Below are positions 1 through 7,214 of a stretch of 11,720 nucleotides of DNA, in pieces (positions within the stretch are counted from its first letter, which is position 1; each line of letters begins with the position of its first letter). This stretch comes from Ophiosphaerella korrae. Lineage: Eukaryota; Ascomycota; Dothideomycetes; Pleosporales; Phaeosphaeriaceae. The stretch lies in NCBI GenBank assembly GCA_028456385.1, contig JALNQF010000889.1:1-11720 (forward strand), read 5' to 3'. The translations under genes and the position numbers were made by a program. Under the pieces are notes generated by a model. That model ran no database searches. It was not told the DNA's origin and saw only the letters and a program-made list of their open reading frames with translations.

Positions 1-110
1 ACCTAGTACTTACTTAGATAGCTTTATCTACTATTTACTCTTTTTAGTTAATTATTAAAACTACTTTATTAAGTTATCTTACGTAAAGTCTACCTTATAA
101 TTAGTAAATA
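1..110 (+). pseudogene. Element 2 pol, N-terminal RT fragment (left of element 1)
   Basis: This short piece is the upstream part of the element 2 RT. In phase with position 100 it reads into codons that continue after the element 1 insertion: the codon begun at 109-110 is completed at 7215. The joined reading matches the entry segment of gypsy RTs, with a short Ser/Gly/Ala-rich motif followed by a hydrophobic strand and an Asp-Gly-Ser-Leu-Arg-like turn at 7258-7272, where Gly and Arg are altered by RIP. In-frame stops are TAG or TAA only. The first 60 bases are too degraded to assign to a subdomain. The fragment is non-functional. Confidence 0.65.
106..110. repeat. Target-site duplication of element 1, left copy (AAATA)
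   Basis: AAATA sits immediately before the 5' LTR and is repeated exactly at 7210-7214 after the 3' LTR. Five bases is the usual duplication for Ty3/gypsy integrases. The match alone would be weak in AT-rich DNA, but removing the element with one copy rejoins the RT frame of the host element. Confidence 0.85.
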
Positions 111-556
111 TATTATAGGCGTAACAAGAGAAGTCGAGATAGAACTAATTAGCTCTAACTTAGGAGCTAACAAAACATAGGATAAGCGGGGTAATAATAT
201 TAATTAGGAGGTAGCCTACAATTAGGACACGTAAGTAATCTCTTAATCTATTAAGTATATAGATAGAAAATAAACACAGATTAATAGATTAGTAATCCCT
301 TAATCTATTAAGTGTATAGACAAAAAACAATTATAGATTAATAGATTAGGTAAACTATATAATTAATAGGATGCGTATTATTAGGATAGTATTAGTAATT
401 CAATCCTTTAACTATAGAACGCTAATACAAGATAGTTGTAAAATATCTTCTATTATTTATAGTTATTATAGATTATAATATAAGCTTTTGTTATTACCTC
501 TTAATCTACTAACCCTTAAGATAGTACTTATAGTTAACGATAAGAGGCCTATTACA
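111..556 (+). repeat. 5' LTR of element 1 (446 bp)
   Basis: This LTR aligns over its whole length with 6764-7209, with no gap. By hand I count about 37 differences, of which about 36 are transitions and one is a transversion (221 in this copy against 6874). It begins TA, where the 3' copy has the canonical TG, and ends ATTACA. It contains a 57-bp tandem duplication at 236-349. I could not mark a convincing TATA box or transcription start, because TA-rich strings occur throughout. Confidence 0.95.
236..349. repeat. 57-bp tandem duplication with internal inverted repeats inside the LTR
   Basis: Two adjacent 57-base units (236-292 and 293-349) share the order TAATCTATTAA, spacer, TTAATAGATTA. 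The 11-base arms are exact inverted repeats in each unit (244-254 with 281-291; 301-311 with 338-348). The same pair is present in the 3' LTR at 6889-6945 and 6946-7002, so the duplication predates the insertion. The role is unknown; LTR repeats of this kind can be transcription-factor sites or RNA hairpins. Confidence 0.8.
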
Positions 557-593
557 CTTTACTAATTTAGTTATTACAAGAAGTAAAGTGTAA
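552..593 (+). other. Inverted repeat across the LTR/leader junction, in place of an obvious primer-binding site
   Basis: TTACACTTTACT (552-563) and AGTAAAGTGTAA (582-593) are exact 12-base inverted repeats separated by 18 bases. They span the last 5 bases of the 5' LTR and nearly the whole leader, ending three bases before the gag ATG. The primer-binding site should start within a few bases of 556, but no TGG-led tRNA complement is visible there. The nearest candidate is TAG at 568, which could derive from TGG, but it lies about 11 bases from the LTR. Minus-strand priming is therefore unresolved. Confidence 0.5.
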
Positions 594-893
594 GTAATGT
601 ATAGTTTAGCTAATACAATAGTAGAAAGTTTAACTAAGACAAGTAAAGCCCCTAGGAGCAGCTATAAGTCTAATAGTACTATATAAGAAATAATAAAGGA
701 ACAAATTAACAAATTAATCTTAGATAAAGAAGATAAAAAAATAGTAATTAACGCCTTAGAAACGCAAAACAAGGAACTGTAAGATTACGCGAAATAGAAT
801 AAGGTATAGATTAAAGCTATTATTAAAGGCTAGAACTAAATAGAATTAATTATATAACGCCTAGAGATAAGTACAACAAAGAAACTACTAAAG

Positions 894-1690
894 ATACCTA
901 TCCTTAAGAAGTTTAATAGAATAAGGGAAAAACTAAGACCTTTTATTGTATTAGCGCAACTCTAGATAGATATATAAGTACTACACTTTAACATAGAAGA
1001 AAAGAAAGTAATATATATTAGACTATACCTTAAAGAAGACGTAATAAGATAGTATAAACCTTACTAGATAGACTATATAACGCATTCTCTAATAAATTAG
1101 AAGGACAAAACTAGAGCTATCTTTAGAAGTTATAAATACTTTACTAAATAAATAAGAGTAGTATTTAGGGATATAGACGTTACCTAATAAGCTAAAGAAT
1201 AGCTAGAAAAGCTTATATAGAACTAGAGTGTTCTAAAGTATATATTATAATTTAAATAACTATCTTAGAATATAGAATAGAATAAGTTAGACTTAATATT
1301 ACGATTTAAGCAAAGACTAAACTCTAAGATCTAATACAAAATAATCTACATAGAAAAACTACAAATACTAGAAGCTCTAAAGTAGTAGGTAATATAAATT
1401 AATAATAATCTTTAAGAATAGAAGAAGAACAAATATAGAGGTTATACCTAAAACTAAAACGTTAGAGACCCTATAATCCTTAACACTAATAAGGATAAGA
1501 AGAAGAAGAAGAAAAACAAAGACTTTACATACTTTAACTATAGTAGAAAAAGCTACTATATAAAAGACTACTAATTATAAAAGAAGAAGGATATAGTATA
1601 CTATATATATAGGAAACCTAGACACTTCGCGAAGGACTATAGAAGTAAGGACTTAAAAAAAGAGACTTAGTTAAAAATAACTAAAAAGAA
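894..1690 (+). other. Gag capsid-like region and two CCHC zinc knuckles of element 1
   Basis: Residues about 100-250 read as a retrotransposon Gag (capsid) domain: a Pro-x-Leu-x-x-Phe-x-Gly-like entry, then an amphipathic helical stretch ending in a Trp-Tyr-x-Pro-like segment near 1050. A Lys-rich tract follows. Two zinc knuckles of the form CX2CX4HX4C lie at 1530-1571 and 1599-1640, nine residues apart. In the first, all four Cys/His ligands that can be judged have become Tyr. In the second, the three Cys are Tyr and the His (1623-1625) survives. These knuckles normally bind the packaged RNA. Gag ends and the protease linker begins somewhere after about 1690. Confidence 0.82.
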
Positions 1691-2819
1691 GAAAGAAGCA
1701 CTATAAGTATAGGCTAAACCTTAGGAAAAAGTAGCTAGGAGTAAAGAAATATAATATATAATACTCTATTAGACCTTTTATTAAAATAATAACTACTATA
1801 TATATTTTTCTAGTAAATAGAGAGTAGTATAGTTCCTATAAAAATAGAGATATAGAGTAGCTATAATAAAAGAAAGAATAAAAGCTTAGCTAAAAGAAAT
1901 AGCCTAAGTAATAGACTTACTAATAGAAGACTTAGAAGGAGAAGAGCCTTAGACTCTATTAATCTAGGCTAAAGGACTAGTACTAGATAAAGAGACTACT
2001 ATAACTACCTCTAAAGGACTATAAGGAAGTAAGAGATAAGTTAGTATAAGAGGTATAGAGTATACCTAGCTAATAATATATAGTTATAATAGTTAAATAA
2101 TAATAGATATAGAGGAACGAAACAAAGAATAGAGATTTGTTTAAATATACTTAATAGTTATAAGTATAGAGGAAGCGTATAAAGACTAGAAAGAACGTAA
2201 TCCTAAAGAAATAAAGTTTATACTATTTTAAGAATAGATAAAGTAATATATAGTTATAGTAAGAAGAATACCTATATAAAGAGAATAGTAATACCTTGTA
2301 AGAAAAACGCGATAGATTAATAAAGCCTATATACTAAGAGTACTAGTAGTATACTATATCCTAATAATAAATATACCTAGTAAAGACAAATACTAGGAAG
2401 GGGATAATAAAATAATAGATCTAAGACACCTAGTATATTTTAAAGTATTATAGATATTATACCTAGATAAGAACTATATTATATATAGAAACCCTAAAGT
2501 AAATAATAATATATAGCCTATAAGAAGGAGAGGCTATAACTATACAAGAGTAATCTTAGTAGAAGATATCTAAGGATAGGAAATAATCCTAGAAGATAGA
2601 TACGTAGTAGTAAAGCCTAGACTAAAATTAACTAAGAAATATATCTAAGGAAGACTATAGTACAAATATATAAATAACAAATATCTAAAATACAAAGAAT
2701 ATAAACTTAAAATAAGGCTATAGCCCTAGAAAGATAGACGATTTATAAAGACGCCTAAGTAAGAAAGGCTAGAAGGTATAAGAGGCTTATATATTATAAA
2801 AATAAGTATATACTAAGGA
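1691..2819 (+). other. Gag-protease linker of element 1, no domain recognised
   Basis: About 1.1 kb stays in the gag-pol phase, with only RIP-type stops. It begins Lys-rich, passes through an acidic stretch (about 1915-1960), and then runs through sequence rich in aromatic and basic residues before the protease. Fungal chromoviruses often have a long spacer here. I recognise no named domain and no alternative gene on either strand. Confidence 0.6.
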
Positions 2820-3110
2820 AAGAAAGTATAATTAATAATTAATAGTAGAGCTATAAGAAACTTTATATCTAAGAAGTTTATAGAAATACAAGGAATACGT
2901 TATATAATAAAGAAATACCTTTAATAACTAAGTATAATTAAAGGAAAACTATTCTAGGAACCTATTAGGTTTAAGATAGTTCCCTCTATATTAGAACTAA
3001 AAGAGATAATAATTAAGAATATAGTTATAGATATAACAACAATTAATAACAAACAAGATATAATATTAGGTATACTATAGTTATAAATAACTAACCTATA
3101 CATTAATTAG
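2820..3110 (+). other. Aspartic protease domain of element 1
   Basis: The active-site strand lies at 2832-2870. The expected Asp-Ser-Gly-Ala is seen as Asn (2841), Ser, Arg (2847), Ala, followed by Arg-Asn-Phe-Ile-Ser. The C-terminal Ile-Ile-Leu-Gly strand typical of gypsy proteases follows at 3057-3071, then a TAG where Trp is expected, and an Asn-x-Tyr-Ile-Asn-like ending. This enzyme would cleave the polyprotein. The catalytic Asp is lost by a change expected from RIP (TGAT to TAAT), so the domain is dead even if stops were read through. Confidence 0.85.
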
Positions 3111-3389
3111 AGAATAGGAGAAATTAACTATCTTAGAATAGACATATTAAAAGCTAACATAAGCACTTATAAAGGAGAATTCCTTAAAGAATATAAGAAG
3201 TAAGAAAAATAGCTTATAGAGCTAAAAGACTACCTTCTAGAATATTAACTATAGGACTTAGTAATAGAACTAGAAGAAGGTAAAGACGTAGAATAGAGCC
3301 TAGTCTACTAAAAAATAGAAGAAGAGTCTAAAATTAAATAAATATTTATCTAAAACGTAATAAAAAAAGGATAGATAAGAGAATCTAAA

Positions 3390-4010
3390 TCCTTAGTAGT
3401 ATATAGACTTATATTTATAGACAAAAAAGGGATAAGTAATAAAAGACCCTTTGTAGATTTTAGGAAAACTAACGTAATTATAAATAAGAACTAATACCTA
3501 TTACTATAAATAGATAAAATACAAGATAGATTACAAAAAGTAAAAATCTTTATAAAACTAGATATCTAGAATACCTACTATTAAATTAGAATTAAGGAAG
3601 GTAACAAGTAGAAAATAGCGTTTAGAACATAGTATAGACTATATAAATATTTAGTTATACTGTTTAGCTTAATAAACGTACTAGTAGTATTCTAAGAAAG
3701 AATTAATATAGTACTAAGAGAGTACTTAGATATATTTATATTTGTATACTTAGACAATATCCTTATATTCTTAGAAATAGAGGAAGAACACGTGTAATAT
3801 ATGTATAAAGTACTAGAGAAACTAGTAGAAAATAAATTGTTTTTTAAGATAAGAAAATATAAATTTTATACGAAAGAAATAGACTTCCTTGGATTTATTA
3901 TTAAACTAGGAAAAATTAAGATTAACCTAGAAAAGATTAAATTAATTAACAAATAGCTAACTCTAAGAAACCTAAAAGAAGTACAATAATTTTATAGGCT
4001 AGCTAACTTT
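3390..4010 (+). other. Reverse transcriptase domain of element 1
   Basis: The RT blocks are readable in order. The Lys-Lys-Gly turn and Arg-Pro-Phe-Val-Asp-Phe-Arg-Lys strand span about 3414-3470. The Lys-Leu-Asp-Ile block, which holds the first catalytic Asp, is at 3556-3570. The Ala-Phe-Arg-Thr block is near 3618, then a Phe-Ser-Leu stretch (Phe-Gly-Leu in relatives) near 3663. The Tyr-Leu-Asp-Asn motif at 3747-3758 stands where most relatives have Tyr-x-Asp-Asp. The second Asp may have been lost to a G-to-A change, or Asn may be ancestral. A Phe-Leu-Gly-Phe-like motif follows near 3885. The domain copies element RNA into DNA. Several stops interrupt it. Confidence 0.9.
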
Positions 4011-4079
4011 TGTAAAAAGTTAATAGAAAGATATTCTAAAGATATAGAACTAATTACAAGACTTATAAAGAAAGACGCG

Positions 4080-4480
4080 CTATTTAAATAGATAAAAGAA
4101 TACGACGAAGTATTTATAAAGATTAAAAAGAAGTTTATAGAAAACCTAGTTATTAGAATATATAACCTAGACCTACTAGTAATAGTAAAAATAGATGTAT
4201 CTAACTTAGTCTATAGAATAGCACTAATACAGGAAAACCTAAGGACTAAACAAGAATACTTAGTTAAATACTTCTCTAAGAAAATAAAGCTAGTAGAGCT
4301 TAACTACTTAATCTATAATAAAGAGATACTAGTAATCTATAAAGTATTTAAATAATAGAGAGTATACCTATAAAGAGTAAAGTATTAGATAAAAGTCTAT
4401 ATAGACTATAAGAATCTTATAAGATTTATAATAAACAAGGAGCTATTATAATACTATACGAGATAGTAGGAATTTCTATT
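4080..4480 (+). other. RNase H domain of element 1
   Basis: Directly behind RT, the first catalytic Asp lies in Lys-Ile-Asp-Val-Ser-Asn at 4188-4205. It is followed by a Tyr-x-Ile-Ala-Leu-Ile-Gln-Glu strand, the Tyr-Phe-Ser-Lys-Lys block near 4267, and the Tyr-Asn-Lys-Glu-Ile-Leu helix near 4314 that holds the catalytic Glu. This is the standard Ty3/gypsy RNase H that removes the RNA strand during reverse transcription. Two successive stops near 4354 mark the Gln-Trp pair usual at this place. Confidence 0.85.
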
Positions 4481-4739
4481 AATATTTAATATAGAAATTA
4501 TTTATATAAAAGGGAAAGACAATTAATTTATAAACGCCCTTAGTAGAAGACTAGACTTACAAGAAGAGGTAAGCGCTACTAGTACTATTCTAGTTAAGAA
4601 CGAAGAAGGATATTTAGTCCTAAATATACTAAAAATAGCCGCAACACTTAAAAGAAAGAGTAGCAAGCTAGATAAATAGATTTAGAAAGTAATAAGAGAA
4701 GCGTCTAAAGAAATAGAGAAACTAGAAATCTAAAAAGGA

Positions 4740-5640
4740 TTAGTATAAGCCTATAGAAGGATATATATTCTAAGGAAAATATAGAGAGAATTTATACAAT
4801 AATTCTATAAATTACTAGTATATAGTTACTAAGGTATTAATAAAATATTAGATAGACTACTACAAGACTATTATATCTCTAAGGTAAGATAATTAGTAAT
4901 AGAGATACTACGAGACTATACAGAATATTAAAGGAATAAATATAGTAGACACGCACTATATAGGATGTTATAACTAGTAGAAGTACTAGAATAACTATAG
5001 AGAGTTATTACGATAGACTTTATTATAAAGCTACCTAAATCTAAGGACCTAATATTAGGAACTAAATATAATAGAATCCTAATAATAGTATATAAACTTA
5101 TAAAGTACTCTTACTTTAAGCTATATAAAGAAAAGAGCGAGATAGAAGTTACTATATACTAGGTTCTAGGAACTATAATTAGTTAATATAGACTACTTAA
5201 CAAAATTATTATAGATAGAGATGTACAATTTATATTAAAACTATAGAGAACAATAATAGCGTAATTAGAAATACAATATACAATATCTATAGTATATTAC
5301 CTATAAATAGATAGATAGTTAGAAAGAATAAATTAAATAGTAGAGTAGTACTTAAGGTGCTACCTTAACTACAACTAAAACAACTAGGTATAGTTACTAC
5401 TTATAGTATAGTTAGTATACAACAGCGCAAAGAATATAGTAATAAGAGTATTACTTTTCTTTACGAATTATAGATTTAAGCCTAATACTTACTAGATACT
5501 AAGAAACTAAATATCTTAGTCTCTAAGAGGAGAAAACTTCGCTAACAAACTTAAAGATATATACAATTAACTAAGATAGGATATAGAATTCCTATATAAT
5601 CGTATAGCTAAGTACTACAACAAAAAGTATAAGGAAGGAC
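4740..5640 (+). other. Integrase zinc-binding and DDE core of element 1
   Basis: The N-terminal HHCC region is recognisable. A His position near 4827 now reads Tyr, and the CX2C pair at 4917-4928 reads Tyr-x-x-Tyr. The catalytic triad is Asp at 5016-5018, Asp at 5214-5216 and Glu at 5322-5324. There are 35 residues between the second Asp and the Glu, the classic D,D(35)E spacing. All three triad residues survive, unlike those of element 2. This is because none of the three Gs is preceded by T. Stops elsewhere and loss of the zinc ligands still inactivate the enzyme. Confidence 0.9.
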
Positions 5641-6047
5641 CTTAATTTAGAGAAGGAGAAAAAGTATAGTTAGTATAGAAAAATATTAAGAGTAAACAAC
5701 TAAGTTTAAAACTAGACTATATTAAAATAAGACTATATAAAATTAAAAAAGAAGTTACACTAGTTATATTTAAATTAAAGCTACTAAACAAGATAAAGAT
5801 ATACCTAATATTCTATATAGCTCTACTAGAATAAGTACTATAGAACGTAGAACTACTAGTGTATAAAGTAGACACGTATAGAGAATAAGAAGAATAAGAA
5901 GTTAAAGAAATCCTATAGTACTAGTTCTATAATAGAAGAAACTACTATTTAGTAGAATAGATAGGTATAGACAAAAAAGGATAACTATAGGGAAAAATAT
6001 AGAAACTAGAGGACAATCTTAATTACCCTAAGAAACTAGAGGAGTTC
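5640..6047 (+). other. GPY/F module and C-terminal chromodomain of element 1
   Basis: After the DDE core, a Gly-Glu-Lys-Val-Trp-like strand (Trp now TAG) and a Lys-Leu-Asp-x-Ile-Lys-Ile-x-x-Tyr-Lys-Ile stretch form the GPY/F module (about 5655-5830). The chromodomain spans 5898-6047. It has Glu-Val-x-x-Ile-Leu at the start, Tyr-Tyr-Leu-Val-Glu-Trp-like in the middle (Trp as TAG), a Trp-Glu-x-Glu-Asn-like strand, and a helix ending Leu-Glu-Glu-Phe. In chromoviruses this domain steers integration to methylated histone H3 in heterochromatin. The setting, inside another retroelement, fits that role. Confidence 0.85.
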
Positions 6048-6110
6048 TAAAGTTAAAACTCTCTAGAACGCCTAATAGTAAATTACAAGGAACGACGTTA
6101 CTAATAGTAG

Positions 6111-6750
6111 GTAAAGAGGCGCTAGACTTACTTAACGTAATAGGAGCTAGAGCAGCCTCTACTATATCCTTAAAATCGAGCTTAGACTCTAAGAGAGTAG
6201 ACTACTTAATAGACTTTTTATCGTTTAAGGCCTTTGTCTTACAAAGACGAGATAAACAAGCCTAATTATTAGATAACTATATTTAATTATTAAGAAAACA
6301 AGACTAATATTCTTTTAGCGTACAACAAGAGACTTCGTAGAGCCTCTTACGCTCCTTTTTAGCCTCTACAATCTATAATAATAGTTTTTCTTAAGCGCGG
6401 TTAATAGCTCTTCCTATTACAAATAAGTATAGACGTATAAATAAGTATCTTTAACTTATACTCTACTATAGACACACTAGATAGATTATAAGACGAGTAA
6501 GTATTAGTATAAATATACGCCTTATAAGCCTTACTATATTTTAAAGAAAAGTGGACTAAAAGAAGACTTAAGGACTTATAATAAGAATAAGGAAATATTA
6601 TAATACTATTACGTAATACACAATCTACTAACTAAATATAACAAAGAGTAGACTTAGTAGGTATAGAGATAGAGAATAAAGAACTTTATATTAATAAAGA
6701 AACTAAATTAATAACTTTAGCTCTAGGGTAAGAAAACAAAAGACTACCTA
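6111..6750. other. Region behind pol of element 1, no confirmed gene
   Basis: About 640 bp lie between pol and the polypurine tract. In the pol phase the sequence is full of stops and shows no motif. On the minus strand, from about 6480 down to 6050, one phase reads through with only TAA or TAG as breaks and has the feel of coding sequence: a Lys/Arg/Glu-rich helix-like stretch at about 6420-6330, and an unbroken run of about 65 codons from about 6206 down to about 6010. I recognise no family. It is either an antisense accessory frame or chance. The segment about 6165-6415 is also slightly richer in G and C than its surroundings. Confidence 0.35.
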
Positions 6751-6763
6751 GAGGAGGGAATAG
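6751..6763 (+). promoter_or_regulatory. Polypurine tract of element 1
   Basis: GAGGAGGGAATAG abuts the TG of the 3' LTR. The run of ten purines is the expected RNase H-resistant primer for plus-strand synthesis. Confidence 0.75.
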
Positions 6764-7209
6764 TGTTATAGGCGTAATAAGAGAAGTTAAGATAGAACTA
6801 ATTAGCCTTAACTTAGGAGCTAACAAAACATAGGACAAGTAAGGTAATAATATTAATTAGGAGGCAGCCTATAATGAGGATACGTAGGTAATCCCTTAAT
6901 CTATTAAGTATATAGATAGAAAATAAATATAGATTAATAGATTAGTAATCCTTTAATCTATTAAGTGTATAGACAAAAAACAATTATAAATTAATAGATT
7001 AGGTAAACTATATAATTAATAGGATGTGCATTATTAGGATAGTATTAGTAATTTAATCTTTTAACTATAGAACGCTAATATAAGATAGTTGCGAAATATC
7101 TTCTATTGTTTATAGTTATTATAGATTATAACACGAGCTTTTATTATTACCTCTTAATCTACTAACCTCTAAGATAGCACCTATAGTTAACGATAGGAGG
7201 CCTATTACA
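6764..7209 (+). repeat. 3' LTR of element 1 (446 bp)
   Basis: This copy keeps the canonical ends TGTTATA and TATTACA. It is colinear with 111-556, with no gap and about 37 base differences, nearly all C/T or G/A. The differences run in both directions, so each copy was mutated independently after insertion. It carries the same 57-bp tandem duplication (6889-7002). Confidence 0.95.
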
Positions 7210-7214
7210 AAATA
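7210..7214. repeat. Target-site duplication of element 1, right copy (AAATA)
   Basis: This is an exact copy of 106-110, directly after the 3' LTR end. The host pol frame resumes at 7215. Confidence 0.85.

Larger units (their letters stand above)
597..6110 (+). pseudogene. Element 1 gag-pol, single-frame polyprotein pseudogene
   Basis: The ATG at 597 is 40 bases after the 5' LTR. Every landmark I could place is in the same phase: Gag domain, zinc knuckles (1530, 1599), protease (2841), RT motif (3747), RNase H (4194), integrase triad (5016, 5214, 5322) and chromodomain (5898). The element therefore appears to encode Gag and Pol as one frame of about 1,820-1,840 codons, with no net indel. The many in-frame stops are TAA or TAG, standing where Gln (CAA/CAG) or Trp (TGG) is expected; I noticed no in-frame TGA. 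Other changes follow the same chemistry: Cys to Tyr, His to Tyr, Asp to Asn, Gly to Arg. The true stop is uncertain, because natural and RIP-made stops look alike; I place it near 6102-6110 after the chromodomain. Confidence 0.9.
111..7209 (+). mobile_element. Element 1: full-length Ty3/gypsy chromovirus, RIP-inactivated
   Basis: This is a complete 7,099-bp LTR retrotransposon. It has 446-bp direct LTRs (111-556 and 6764-7209), a 40-base leader, a single gag-pol reading frame from 597 to about 6110, a region of about 640 bp behind it, and a purine tract at 6751-6763 next to the 3' LTR. The integrase before RNase H order of Ty1/copia is absent: the order is PR-RT-RH-IN-chromodomain, which defines it as a chromovirus of the Ty3/gypsy group. 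The LTR ends are TGTTATA and TATTACA. In the 5' LTR the leading TG has become TA, a typical RIP change. It inserted into the RT region of element 2. It is dead, with in-frame stops roughly every 10-16 codons in the stretches I translated. Confidence 0.93.

Noticed and set aside
236..349. Regular repeats that might suggest a CRISPR-like array.
   Set aside because: There are only two adjacent units without unique spacers, duplicated in both LTRs of a eukaryotic retroelement.
597..6110. A genetic code in which TAA and TAG are read as Gln, as in ciliates, would open much of the frame.
   Set aside because: TAG also stands at expected Trp positions, and Cys, His, Asp and Gly codons are changed at metal-binding and catalytic sites by the same C-to-T or G-to-A chemistry. 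The LTR pair shows the same transition bias in non-coding DNA. RIP explains all of it.
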